NCBI RefSeq assembly: GCF_045278715.1
Contig: NZ_CP136420.1
Coordinates: forward strand, 992,001 to 1,056,000
DNA: 64,000 bases
Source of the DNA: Neomoorella carbonis
GTDB lineage: Bacteria; Bacillota; DSM-521; Neomoorellales; Neomoorellaceae
Reading direction: 5' to 3'
Shown: piece by piece, positions 34,428 through 43,511 of the stretch
Numbering within the stretch: position 1 is the first letter of the stretch
How the letters are laid out: each line of letters opens with the position of its first letter
The notes under the pieces: model-generated
What the model saw: the letters and a program-made list of their open reading frames with translations, nothing else
What the model was told of the DNA's origin: nothing
Databases searched by the model: none
Translations under genes and position numbers: made by a program

Positions 34428-36506
34428 CTATGTGGAGCAATCTAGTTTGTATTGCTTAAGTTTTCTATACAGAGTGGATTTACCAAGTCCAAGTAGTTTC
34501 GCCGCTTTAGGGATGTTGTTGCCAGTAGAAGCCATGGCGTTTTGAATGACTATCTTTTCAGCTTCCTCCAATGAGGTTACCCCGGCTATGCTGCAAATAC
34601 CTGTACTTTTCAGGGTGGTTCCCCTCACTACTTCGTTAGGCAGGTGCTGGACGTCTATAAGGCCGTCCTGGGACATGTTGACGGCATAAATCATAGCATT
34701 CTCCAGCTGTCTGACGTTACCGGGCCATTCATACTCTAAAATTATTTTTTTTGCAGCCGGGCTTATAGTTGGCAATACATGTCCTGTCTTTTTACAGTAG
34801 TATTCTATAAAATGCTGGCACAACAGCAAGATATCTTCCTGGCGCTGTCGCAGGGGCGGTATTTCTAGCTTGAGAACCGCCAGCCGGAAGTACAGGTCGA
34901 GACGAAACTGATTTTCTTGCACCATCTGGTAAAGATTTTTGTTAGTTGCAGCTATAACGCGGAAGTCAACAGGAATATACTTCCTGCCTCCCAGCCGCAT
35001 GACGCGCTTGTCCTCTAAAACCCTAAGCAGCGTGGCCTGGGTTTCAATGGGCATATCGCCTATTTCGTCAAGGAAAAGGGTTCCTTTGTGAGCCAGCTCA
35101 ATTTTGCCTGGTCTTCCATTGCGTTCGGCACCCGTAAAGGTTCCGCCTTCATAGCCAAAGAGCTCGCTTTCAATGAGGTTTCTGGGAATCGCAGAACAGT
35201 TCAAAGCAACGAAAGGACCTTCGGGCCGGTATTGATTGTGAATAGCCTGGGCAAATAGCTCCTTTCCGGTGCCGCTCTCTCCAATTAATAAAACATTTTC
35301 GCCGGCTTCGGCGAACTTACGGGCCAAGTCTTTTGCATGGTTTATGCAGGCGCTGTTGCCAATAATATCATCAAAGTGGTACTTGGCCACTGCACCAGTT
35401 CGCACATTAACAAGGTTATTGATTTTTTCAGAAAGGTTGACACGGATGATGGCTCCTTCGGTGCGTTTTTCTTTCTGGCCTGGTATAAATTGTATGCTAA
35501 ATACGCAGTGGCGTTCCTTTTTGCAGTTGCGAATAGTTGCTTCCAGGTAATTAACAGGTTTCTGGCTTGTTAATACCTGCATTACCCTGTCGTCCACAAA
35601 GTCCCTTATGTTTCTACCTTCAACTTTGCCGCCGTTTGGATTAAGTATTCGAGCTGCCTCCTGGTTAGCCTTAATAATCTTATTTTCACAATCGACAGCT
35701 ATGATTCCAGCATCAATGCATGCGAGAATTGTTTCTAATGTATCATTCATAACCAAGAGCCTATGGTTTTTTTCTTTGAGTTTGAGGTGGTTTTCAATAG
35801 CTACCGCCAGGGAGGCAACCCAGCCCAGGGTATGCGACTGTAAATTCTTCAGGTCTTTTTCCCACGGCCGTTCCCCCAGAGCCTGTACCAGTACCAGGGT
35901 GCCAATAAGGTCGCCTTTTTCATCCATGATAGGAGCGGCTGAACTGATGTTGTCTTCAAGGGCAATACAGTAATTTTCGGGACCCATTAACTGGACCGGA
36001 CATTTTAAAATCATACTGAGCCCGTGGGCTAAAGTTCCTGAGGTCTCTTCGTTCCAGATCGCCCCTACCACCGCATTTATTGACTTAAAATAGGAGATTT
36101 CGTTAGCATCTCCTTCAAGGTAAAGAATAGTACCGTTGGCGCTATGGAGGCTTAAAATATAGCCGGAAATCTTGAGCAGGTGCTTAAATGCGTTTATAAG
36201 GGTTTTGGTGGTTGAAATTAACAGGCTATTTTCTTCAAGTATAGCCTCCAGTTTTTCCTTAGGCATATTATGCCCGATTTTTGTGGCAAAAGGATCAATG
36301 TTGTTGTTGCGTGACCTTAACCAGGAAGCAGCAACCTCCGGGCTTAAACAAGAAAAAGTCCGTGGATCTTCATTGTGGTATAGAAAACGTTGTTTACACT
36401 GCTGAATTTCTTGCCAGCGCCGCTGGAATAAGGTATAGTCAAAAGGATTTGCCATAAAATCAGTCCGGTTATCGTTACAGGCTACATCAGGCCTGATAAC
36501 TTCCAT
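34428..36506 (-). CDS. Sigma-54-dependent transcriptional activator (GAF-PAS-AAA+-Fis)
   Basis: A 692-residue enhancer-binding protein of AcoR type. It has a GAF-like sensor at about 98-243, a PAS domain at 253-363, and an AAA+ domain with Walker A GESGTGKE (409-416) and Walker B LFLDEIGD (477-484). A Fis-type helix-turn-helix (KAAKLLGLGKSTLYRKLK) ends the protein. The sigma-54 contact loop reads GTFTGA at 455-460 instead of the canonical GAFTGA. I start at ATG 36506, four bases after AGGAGGGT; the longer frame to 36572 has no site. It stands between two operons that both carry sigma-54 promoters and is the obvious activator of both. Confidence 0.92.
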   Translation of the reverse strand: MEVIRPDVACNDNRTDFMANPFDYTLFQRRWQEIQQCKQRFLYHNEDPRTFSCLSPEVAASWLRSRNNNIDPFATKIGHNMPKEKLEAILEENSLLISTTKTLINAFKHLLKISGYILSLHSANGTILYLEGDANEISYFKSINAVVGAIWNEETSGTLAHGLSMILKCPVQLMGPENYCIALEDNISSAAPIMDEKGDLIGTLVLVQALGERPWEKDLKNLQSHTLGWVASLAVAIENHLKLKEKNHRLLVMNDTLETILACIDAGIIAVDCENKIIKANQEAARILNPNGGKVEGRNIRDFVDDRVMQVLTSQKPVNYLEATIRNCKKERHCVFSIQFIPGQKEKRTEGAIIRVNLSEKINNLVNVRTGAVAKYHFDDIIGNSACINHAKDLARKFAEAGENVLLIGESGTGKELFAQAIHNQYRPEGPFVALNCSAIPRNLIESELFGYEGGTFTGAERNGRPGKIELAHKGTLFLDEIGDMPIETQATLLRVLEDKRVMRLGGRKYIPVDFRVIAATNKNLYQMVQENQFRLDLYFRLAVLKLEIPPLRQRQEDILLLCQHFIEYYCKKTGHVLPTISPAAKKIILEYEWPGNVRQLENAMIYAVNMSQDGLIDVQHLPNEVVRGTTLKSTGICSIAGVTSLEEAEKIVIQNAMASTGNNIPKAAKLLGLGKSTLYRKLKQYKLDCST

Positions 36507-36837
36507 ACCAACCCTCCTAGTAAACAGAAAACTTACATCCTGGCAGGATTTTAGGCCGAGAAAGACATGCAACGTTCTGTTTAAGTAATTCGAGGTTCAG
36601 ACCTTTTCGGCGGACTAAAAGGTCATATTATTAAGTCCCTCCTTTCGAGAATGTTTTCCCGAGCTATACCTGATTGGTACATGCATATTTGCTGCAACCT
36701 ACCCAATAAGACAACTTTTGGAATGTCATTTTAGTTTTATATACAACCATGTGATTTCTATCACTATTATACACCACAAAAATGGGTAAAGTTATACTGA
36801 AGATCGAAGGATAATCATCAAAACATTTATCATGATG

Positions 36838-36856
36838 ATATTGCGGTTGGCAATAT
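36838..36856 (+). promoter_or_regulatory. Candidate upstream activator site (dyad)
   Basis: ATATTGC and GCAATAT are perfect complements separated by five bases, about 165 bases upstream of the sigma-54 promoter. This distance is normal for enhancer sites of Fis-type activators. Assignment is inference. Confidence 0.4.
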
Positions 36857-37016
36857 TGACTAAAAGTTTGTTGTCTCTTTTTTGAGAATGCCCCGTGTCA
36901 AAAAGGGAAAAATACCCGCCACTACTTTTCGGGTTAAGCACTTGAGCTACATTGATTAATATTGTGCCAGAGCGATATCCGGAGATTAAATCTAGGAATT
37001 ATTTTAAACCCCGATG

Positions 37017-37033
37017 TTGGCACGATTTTTGCT
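37017..37033 (+). promoter_or_regulatory. Sigma-54 (-24/-12) promoter of the Mo/W oxidoreductase operon
   Basis: TTGGCACGATTTTTGCT matches the consensus exactly, with GG at 37019-37020 and GC at 37031-37032. It is almost the same as the promoter at 28770. Confidence 0.88.
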
Positions 37034-37246
37034 AAATAGATCTTATGTAGAGGGGTATCTGGAAGGTCAGTTAAGAAAGCAGTTCATAATCAATCATCGC
37101 ATATACAAATCAGATTATCAAGAACCTTTTTTGTTCGGTTAGGAGGGAAGAAGGCTGGCACAAACAACCTGTTTGAACTGCAAGAAGGTTGTACCACCTG
37201 GTACCCTTTTACCTGAAGGATAAGTAGTTCGAGCGGAGGTAAAAAA

Positions 37247-39442
37247 ATGGCTGGTAACATTGAAGTCAAAAAGGCAGCATGCTATTTCTGCCATATGAAC
37301 TGCGGCATGCTGGTGCACGTTGAAGACGGTGTCGTTAAAAAAGTAACGGGCGATCCGGAGCATCCCTTTAACCAGGGGGCACAATGTCCCCGGGGTGCCT
37401 CGGCTATCGATCACCTCAATCACATTAACAGGGTAAACTATCCCCTTAAACGTGTCGGCGAACGGGGATCGGGTAATTTTAAGCGTGTCAGCTGGGAAGA
37501 AGCCCTGGAGGACATTGCCGCCCGGCTAAAAAAATACAAAGCGGAATATGGTGCGGAAAGCATCGCCACCGCCGGGGGCACCAACCGTACTGACGATTGG
37601 GCCAGGCGCCGCTTTTTTAATCTATTGGGGAGCCCCAATGTGGTCCATACATCACCCGTTTGCTGGATACCCAATTTTTTAGTAGAAACGGCCATTTACG
37701 GCTGGAGCGCCTTTGACCCGGAGATTATGGGCAGCCGCTGCGTCGTCGTCTGGGGCCATAATCCTGGTGCTTCGTATTTACCGGAAATGCGGGGGCTTTT
37801 AGAGGCCCGGGAAAAGAACGGTACCAAAATCATTGTCATTGACCCGCGTTACAGCGAGACGGCAGCCCGGGCCGACATTTGGTTACCCATCCGCCCGGGG
37901 AGTGACTGCGCCCTGGCCCTGGCCTGGCTTAACGTCATTATCAATGAAGAGCTCTATGACGCCGATTTCGTCGAGAACTGGACGGTGGGCTTTGAGGAAC
38001 TGCGGGAACGGGTGCAGGAGTATACCCCGGAATGGGCGGAAGCAAAGACCTGGGTGCCCGCCGAAAGGATAGCCATGGCGGCCAGGACGTACGCCACATC
38101 GAGGCCGGCTTGTATCCAGTGGGGGGTAGCCACCGACCAGCTCGGTAGGGCTACCAGTGCCGTTGCCCAAGCAAGGGCGGTGTTGAGGGCCATTTGCGGT
38201 AACCTGGACGTTCCCGGCGGTGATGTCATGCCCGGCCCCCATCCTACATTTATTACTGACGTCGAGATGGAGCTCAACGAATTGCTGCCCGAGGAGCAGC
38301 GGGCAAAGCAACTGGGCGCGGACAGGTTTAAACTCAGCACCTGGCCGGGTTACAAGCTTCTAAATGAGCAGCTACAGCGTGTCTGGGGAAAGGGTCTGCC
38401 GGCCGAGTGGATGTGCGAGGCCAGTCCACCTGTACTGTGGCGAGCCATCTTAACCGGTAAACCCTATCCGGTGAAAGCGCTGATCGTCCTTGCTGATAAC
38501 CCCCTTAGCTCTTATGCCAACTCCAGGCTGGTATATGAAGCCCTCAACAAGCTGGACCTGCTGGTGGTCATGGACTACTGGCTTACGCCCACGGCCGCGC
38601 TGGCCGACTATGTCTTGCCGGCTGCCTCCTGGCTGGAAAGGCCGGTCTTGACGACAACCTATGGAGTTTCTGACTGGCTTATTGCCTCTGAAAGGGCTAT
38701 ACAGCCGTTATATGAACGAAAAACCGACTACGATTTCTGGCGCGCCCTGGGTATCAAGATGGGCCAGGAGGAATACTGGCCGTGGCAGACCAACGAAGAG
38801 GTGTTCCAGTACCGCCTGGAATCGCTGGGGTACGGCCTCGAAACCTATGAAGATTTTGTCAGGGGGGTACGTTTCGACTTTGCCCCGCGCGAGTACTATA
38901 AGTACCTGGAAAAAGGCTTTGCCACACCATCCGGGAAGGTGGAACTGAAAAGTTCAATACTGGAAACGCTGGGATATGACCCGTTACCCCATTACGTCGA
39001 GCCGCCTTTCAGTCCGGAAGCTACGCCGGAGCTGGCCCGGGATTATCCTCTGATACTCATCGCAGGTGGAGGCTTTATGCCCTTTTTCCATTCCGAGCAC
39101 CGACAAATAACACGTTTGCGCCTCTTGCATCCTGAACCGAGGGTGGCCATTAATCCGGAACTGGCGCACAAGCTTGCTATTAAAGAAGGCGACTGGGTGT
39201 GGATTGAAACCCCAAAAGGAAAAGTTAAGCAACGAGCCAAACTCACTACAGCCGTACCGCCCGGGGTAATCCAGGCGGAACGGGGATGGTGGTATCCGGA
39301 AAAAGGGGTAAAAGACCTGTTTGGCATCTGGGAGTCCAATATCAATGTTTGCCTGGATGACGACCCGGATACCTGCGATCCAGCCTGCGGCAGCTGGTGC
39401 ACCAGAACGATTTTATGCCGGATTGCTAAAGTGGAAGGGTGA
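37247..39442 (+). CDS. Molybdopterin (Mo/W) oxidoreductase, acetylene-hydratase-like clade
   Basis: A 731-residue catalytic subunit of the DMSO reductase family. The N-terminal cluster motif CYFCHMNC plus a later CPRG binds one [4Fe-4S]. TSPVCWIPN gives Cys as probable metal ligand. ADIWLPIRPGSD, LTPTAALADYVLP and ATPSGKVEL are shared with the tungsten acetylene hydratase of Pelobacter as I recall its sequence. In that enzyme the residue after the second cluster Cys is the catalytic Asp; here it is His, so a hydratase reaction is unlikely. The Fe-S and NrfD-type genes that follow point to a membrane-linked redox enzyme. No Tat signal, so it faces the cytoplasm. The electron acceptor or donor is unknown. 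Confidence 0.8.
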   Translation: MAGNIEVKKAACYFCHMNCGMLVHVEDGVVKKVTGDPEHPFNQGAQCPRGASAIDHLNHINRVNYPLKRVGERGSGNFKRVSWEEALEDIAARLKKYKAEYGAESIATAGGTNRTDDWARRRFFNLLGSPNVVHTSPVCWIPNFLVETAIYGWSAFDPEIMGSRCVVVWGHNPGASYLPEMRGLLEAREKNGTKIIVIDPRYSETAARADIWLPIRPGSDCALALAWLNVIINEELYDADFVENWTVGFEELRERVQEYTPEWAEAKTWVPAERIAMAARTYATSRPACIQWGVATDQLGRATSAVAQARAVLRAICGNLDVPGGDVMPGPHPTFITDVEMELNELLPEEQRAKQLGADRFKLSTWPGYKLLNEQLQRVWGKGLPAEWMCEASPPVLWRAILTGKPYPVKALIVLADNPLSSYANSRLVYEALNKLDLLVVMDYWLTPTAALADYVLPAASWLERPVLTTTYGVSDWLIASERAIQPLYERKTDYDFWRALGIKMGQEEYWPWQTNEEVFQYRLESLGYGLETYEDFVRGVRFDFAPREYYKYLEKGFATPSGKVELKSSILETLGYDPLPHYVEPPFSPEATPELARDYPLILIAGGGFMPFFHSEHRQITRLRLLHPEPRVAINPELAHKLAIKEGDWVWIETPKGKVKQRAKLTTAVPPGVIQAERGWWYPEKGVKDLFGIWESNINVCLDDDPDTCDPACGSWCTRTILCRIAKVEG

Positions 39443-39447
39443 AAGCA

Positions 39448-39990
39448 ATGCACTGGGGAATGGTTATCGACTTGCGCAGGTGCATCGGCTGCCATGCTTG
39501 CACCGTTGCCTGCCAGATTGAAAATAACCTACCGCTAAACGAACGCTGGAATAAAGTGTTTACCGTAGGGCCTGAAGGGGAATTCCCTCTGGTGACCTCA
39601 CACTTTTTGCCGCGGCCGTGTATGCACTGCCAGGATGCCCCTTGTGTCGATGGCTGTCCTACCGGGGCCAGCCAGAGACGGCCCGACGGGATTATCATTG
39701 TCGACGGCGAGCGTTGCATTGGCTGCAAGTTCTGCATGCTGGTATGCCCCTATGGTGTACGCCAGTTCGCGGCAGAGAAGGGCATCGTGCAGAAGTGTCA
39801 CCTGTGTTATGAACGGCTGGAGCGGGGAGAAATGCCCCGCTGTGTCGAAACCTGCCAGCTGAAAGCCCGCCATGCCGGTGATTTAGACGACCCCGGCAGC
39901 GAAGTGGCGGCACTTATTAAACAGGCCAATGCCCGGCCGCTGTACCCATATCTGGGTACGAAACCCTCGGTGTATTATATTTTTCCCTAG
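39448..39990 (+). CDS. Four-cluster ferredoxin subunit (DmsB/NrfC type)
   Basis: About 180 residues with sixteen cysteines in four groups: CIGCHACTVAC, CMHCQDAPCVDGC, CIGCKFCMLVC and CHLC...CVETC. That is enough for four [4Fe-4S] clusters carrying electrons between the Mo/W subunit and the membrane subunit. I prefer ATG 39448, five bases after GGAAGGGTGA, over a GTG at 39439 that overlaps the upstream stop. The next gene, nrfD-like, follows 12 bases later with its own AGGAGG. Confidence 0.9.
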   Translation: MHWGMVIDLRRCIGCHACTVACQIENNLPLNERWNKVFTVGPEGEFPLVTSHFLPRPCMHCQDAPCVDGCPTGASQRRPDGIIIVDGERCIGCKFCMLVCPYGVRQFAAEKGIVQKCHLCYERLERGEMPRCVETCQLKARHAGDLDDPGSEVAALIKQANARPLYPYLGTKPSVYYIFP

Positions 39991-40002
39991 GAGGTAGCTG
40001 TT

Positions 40003-40962
40003 ATGGAGGATAAACAGGCAATTTGGGGCGGGCTGGCTGCCGGTTACTTCTTTTGCGCCGCCTTCGGGGCCATGGTTTTTGCCGTCATCGCTTTTCTGGA
40101 TATTATAACCTCGCCCCTTGCTGGTGAGGTAAGTGGCCCCGGCAGTTTCCTGGGCCTGGTAGCTGCCGGCCTGGGCGGCCTGTTATTACTTGCCGAGCTG
40201 GGCAATAAAAAGCGATTTCTTTTAGTTTTCAGCCGTATGCAGTCAATTATGACTAAAGGCGCCCTGTTTTTAAGCTGCTTCATAGTACTGGCGGCAATAT
40301 ATACCAGCTTTTGGTTTGATATCTTTCCCTGGGCCGGGGAAAATGCCGGGCGGCGGATTATCGGGTTCCTGGGCATAATTTTTGCCGTGGCCCTGGTAAT
40401 TTACCCGGGTTTAGAGCTGGGCGAAGCCCGGGGCCGCTCCTTCTGGAACGGCAGCGCCCTGGTACCCCTGTGGCTGGCGGCAGCCCTTACTTCCGGTTTG
40501 GCCGGCGTAATCCTGGTGGCGGCGGTGACCGGGGCGTCACCATCACCAACTATTGCTATTCTGGATAAAGTCCTCCTGGCCTTGATCATCACCCAGATAA
40601 TCTTAATCGCGACTTATATCCTGGGGATGCACCGCGCGGCCCTTGAGGAAGCCCGCCGGTCGACGGCAATGCTTGTCACCGGCAAGTTGAAAAATATTTT
40701 CTGGTGGGGGATTGTTATTTGTGGTCACCTCATCCCTTGCCTCCTTTACTTCGGTGGCAGCGGCGCCGGTATCCTGGCCGTAAAATCATTGTTTGTTCTG
40801 GCAGGGGAAGTCTGTCTGCGAGTTGCATTTCTCCAGGTTGGCGTCCGGGTAAGCCTTCCCGGTGAAGATAACGAGTGGTACCAGGAAGAGGAAATAGCCG
40901 TCCTGGCCGCACGTCTGGAGCAGACATGGCAGGAAAGGGCGGCCTGGCTTAATGGCAAATGA
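40003..40962 (+). CDS. NrfD/DmsC-type quinone-interacting membrane subunit
   Basis: 319 residues with eight to nine hydrophobic helices and a Glu/Arg-rich C-terminal tail. The family motif region LLLLAELGNKKRFLLVF after helix 2 and IYPGLELGEARGRSFWN are typical of NrfD/PsrC/DmsC anchors. It would exchange electrons with the menaquinone pool or move protons. It completes a three-subunit membrane complex with the two preceding genes. AGGAGG precedes the ATG. Confidence 0.85.
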   Translation: MEDKQAIWGGLAAGYFFCAAFGAMVFAVIAFLDIITSPLAGEVSGPGSFLGLVAAGLGGLLLLAELGNKKRFLLVFSRMQSIMTKGALFLSCFIVLAAIYTSFWFDIFPWAGENAGRRIIGFLGIIFAVALVIYPGLELGEARGRSFWNGSALVPLWLAAALTSGLAGVILVAAVTGASPSPTIAILDKVLLALIITQIILIATYILGMHRAALEEARRSTAMLVTGKLKNIFWWGIVICGHLIPCLLYFGGSGAGILAVKSLFVLAGEVCLRVAFLQVGVRVSLPGEDNEWYQEEEIAVLAARLEQTWQERAAWLNGK

Positions 40963-41440
40963 TTTGCGGGCACGGGCGGAAGTGACCCTGGCCAGGCCCG
41001 AAGACGGCCCGGAGTTACAGGCATTATTGCAGGACTGGGGGATGGACCTGGCCGGGGAACCGGAAGAACACGCTGTGATCAAGGTGGACGGGAGAATTTT
41101 TGCGGGAGGTAAAATAACCTGGCTGGGGGAAAATTCTTTTCACCTGGAATTGCTGGCGGTGAAGAGAGAAGCCAGGGGCCAGGGATTAGGAGGAATGTTG
41201 CTTTTGGAGTTAATAAAAAAGCCCTGGGCCTACTGTGGCAGTTTGCTGAACGGGAAGTTTAGTACTTATCGCGTTACGAATATTGCCAGGGGGGAAGCGG
41301 CAGGGTTTTACCGCCAGTACGGCTTTCGCCACTGTCTTTTTTCCGACCTAGCAAAAGCTTACCAGGAGCAGTGCGACGGTTGCCCGGAGAGGGAAGCTTG
41401 CCGGCCGGTGCCCATGATTTATATACAGGAGGTTAGTTAG
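40952..41440 (+). CDS. GNAT-family acetyltransferase with C-terminal Cys motif
   Basis: A 162-residue GNAT domain: the acetyl-CoA loop is in REARGQGLGGMLLLEL and a later motif is in AAGFYRQYGFRHC. The C-terminus adds CDGCPEREACRPVPM, a three-cysteine tail not part of the core fold that could bind metal. The ATG overlaps the nrfD stop by 11 bases, so it is translated with the oxidoreductase operon. The substrate is unknown; it may modify a subunit or small molecule of this pathway. Confidence 0.75.
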   Translation: MANDLRARAEVTLARPEDGPELQALLQDWGMDLAGEPEEHAVIKVDGRIFAGGKITWLGENSFHLELLAVKREARGQGLGGMLLLELIKKPWAYCGSLLNGKFSTYRVTNIARGEAAGFYRQYGFRHCLFSDLAKAYQEQCDGCPEREACRPVPMIYIQEVS

Positions 41441-42283
41441 TTGCGCCAAGCATTAATTGTCTTCACTAAAGTCCCCAGGAAAGGTGATATTAAGACCCGT
41501 CTGACAAAGGAAAAAGGCGGGATTTTAACACCCGAAGAAGCGAAAATTCTCTATGAGGCCTGTCTCCTTGATGTTATCGAAGTTGCCATGGCGGCCTGCG
41601 AGGACGAGGGTGCCGAACTCTGGATCTGTCATGATGCCGCCGGCGACGGCGCCTACCTCCAATCCCTCCTTAAAAGCCTGGCCCGTCCGGAAAAGGTAAA
41701 GGGTGTCTTTGCCGACAAGGGTGGTTCCTTCGATGACTGCATGCAGTTTGCTGCCGATTATATACTCAAACCGCAAGAGGGAACAAGAAAGGCCGATAGT
41801 GTTATTATCATTGGCGGGGATTTGCCGACGCTGCAGCCGGTTACTCTGAAAAAAGCTTTTACCGCGTTAGCCAGGTTCAGTCAAAGCGAGGCCGGACGGG
41901 AAGCAGTGCGGCAGGCTGGTAGCCATTCCACACCGGACATGGGGGCGGCCCTTGTCGAGGCGCCATGCCAGGAGGGGGGATTTTCCCTTGTAGGCTATAC
42001 CAGGACTACACCCTTTGATTTTTACGGCGTATTTTACAACAGCGATGGCATTACGGCCCTGGATATGCTGGTTAATAAAGCGGTGGCAAAAAAGATACCT
42101 TTTACCGCCCTGGAAATGGTTCCCGATGTAGATATCCCCATCGATTTAGCAAGCATCATTCCCGTACTGCGTTCCCTGGAACTTGCCGCTGCGACTGATG
42201 CTGACGTGATGGTGCCCCGCCGCACCATGGCAGTCCTGAGGGAGCTGGGTCTTGAAGCCACCGCCCTGCCGCCGGAGCGGTAG
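41441..42283 (+). CDS. DUF2064/TIGR04282-type glycosyltransferase-fold protein
   Basis: 280 residues. The nucleotide-binding start ALIVFTKVPRKGDIKTRL and IIIGGDLPTL (the DxD-like metal site) are diagnostic of the DUF2064 group, which databases label arsenosugar-biosynthesis glycosyltransferases. The C-terminal part repeats VPDVDIPIDLASIIPVL, also family-typical. The TTG start follows the GNAT stop directly with GGAGG upstream. No arsenic genes are seen nearby, so the true role here is open. Confidence 0.78.
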   Translation: MRQALIVFTKVPRKGDIKTRLTKEKGGILTPEEAKILYEACLLDVIEVAMAACEDEGAELWICHDAAGDGAYLQSLLKSLARPEKVKGVFADKGGSFDDCMQFAADYILKPQEGTRKADSVIIIGGDLPTLQPVTLKKAFTALARFSQSEAGREAVRQAGSHSTPDMGAALVEAPCQEGGFSLVGYTRTTPFDFYGVFYNSDGITALDMLVNKAVAKKIPFTALEMVPDVDIPIDLASIIPVLRSLELAAATDADVMVPRRTMAVLRELGLEATALPPER

Positions 42284-42354
42284 CGGATTGTCTGGTGATT
42301 GATCGCATTAATTAAAAAGACAAATTATGACCAAGTTAACAAATCAAGGAAAGG

Positions 42355-43485
42355 ATGGATGACTTGAACGTTGCCAGAGAGGTCGCCGGCAGCGGTGATG
42401 GGCCACGCCGGGAAATAGCAGAAAAATGTACTGCCTGTGGTCAATGTATTGCTTCATGCCTGCTATTGGAGGAGATTGGCGAAGCACCCCTTGAGATTGC
42501 CGGTCGGGGAGCAACAGTAGAGGAAGCTTTTTCCTGCTCCCTATGCGAACTATGCACCGCTGTATGCCCGGCAGGTCTGTCCCCGGCGGGCATGTTTGCC
42601 GCTAAACGCACCGAAGCAGTAGCAAACGGAGAATTTCCTATATACGATTATCGCTACCTTTACCCGGACCGGGAGCTTAATACTTGCAAACTATACCGCG
42701 AAAAGTACAACATTCATTACCAGGAGCTGCCCGTTGATCAAGAAGGCGAGGCAGCCTTTTTCCCGGGGTGCACTATGTTGACTTATGGCTCGGATTTAAC
42801 CAGGGCTGCCTTTCACCACCTGGCGAGGCTCTGGCCACGCATGACCCTTTTAACCGACTGCTGTGGTAAACCCCTTTACCAGATGGGTTTAAAGGAACGC
42901 GGGGAAAACTATACTGCCTACCTTAAAAATAAACTAAAAAAACTGGCTGTAAAGATATTAATCACCGCCTGCCCCAACTGTTTTTACGAGCTGCGTAACC
43001 GGCTGGTGCCGGAAGGCATTGAGGTCATGACCATCTACGAGAACTGGGGACCCGGAGCAGCCGGGACGACATTAGTTACCATTCATGATTCCTGTCCTGA
43101 CCGCCATGAAGGCATCTTCGCCCGGCAGGTACGTGAGGCCTTGATGAATAGCGGCTACCGCTTGGTTGAGATGGAACACTACGGGGCGAACACCTTCTGT
43201 TGTGGCAGCGGCGGCCAGGTAAGCCACTTTCGTCCTGACCTGGCCATGGCCTTGACCAACCGCCGCCTGGAAGAGGCAGGTAATACCGGAGCCGGGATCC
43301 TGGCGGGATACTGCTTGAGCTGCGTTCTTAATTTCGCTCGCGATGCCAACGGGCTCAAGGTGCGACATGTCCTTGATTTGTTGTTCGGTCAGGAAAAGGA
43401 TTACAGTGAAATTAAAAAAAGGGCAAAGGCTCTTTATACCGGGCCCGAAGGCGAAGAAAACTGGCGGCGGGTAATGGCGGAATAA
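42355..43485 (+). CDS. HdrD/GlpC-like Fe-S oxidoreductase with two CCG domains
   Basis: 376 residues. Two classical [4Fe-4S] motifs are at Cys25/28/31/35 and Cys61/64/67/71. Two cysteine-rich CCG domains follow: FFPGCTM...DCCGKP...ACPNC, and HDSCPDR...CCGSGGQ...CLSC. The second could hold the noncubane cluster of heterodisulfide reductases. Such proteins pass electrons to disulfides or quinones. The start is ATG 42355 (AAGGAAAGG upstream); TTG 42364 is a possible alternative. It probably receives electrons within this gene cluster. Confidence 0.82.
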   Translation: MDDLNVAREVAGSGDGPRREIAEKCTACGQCIASCLLLEEIGEAPLEIAGRGATVEEAFSCSLCELCTAVCPAGLSPAGMFAAKRTEAVANGEFPIYDYRYLYPDRELNTCKLYREKYNIHYQELPVDQEGEAAFFPGCTMLTYGSDLTRAAFHHLARLWPRMTLLTDCCGKPLYQMGLKERGENYTAYLKNKLKKLAVKILITACPNCFYELRNRLVPEGIEVMTIYENWGPGAAGTTLVTIHDSCPDRHEGIFARQVREALMNSGYRLVEMEHYGANTFCCGSGGQVSHFRPDLAMALTNRRLEEAGNTGAGILAGYCLSCVLNFARDANGLKVRHVLDLLFGQEKDYSEIKKRAKALYTGPEGEENWRRVMAE

Positions 43486-43511
43486 CTATTGCAGTAAAGG
43501 GAGAGAAACCG

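Larger units (their letters stand above)
36507..37246 (+). other. 740-base divergent regulatory region
   Basis: An A/T-rich region between the activator gene (minus) and the Mo/W oxidoreductase operon (plus). No gene is seen. It holds the sigma-54 promoter at 37017-37033, a perfect dyad ATATTGC-N5-GCAATAT at 36838-36856 and a looser ATCATC...GATGAT repeat overlapping its left side. The leader between promoter and gene is about 200 bases and ends in GGAGG. Confidence 0.6.

Noticed and set aside
37247..39442. Calling the Mo/W subunit acetylene hydratase
   Set aside because: The catalytic Asp is His and redox partner subunits are encoded next to it, so the hydratase name would mislead.
41441..42283. 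Arsenic resistance or arsenosugar island
   Set aside because: Only the DUF2064 label points to arsenic. No arsR, arsM, arsB or related genes are seen.
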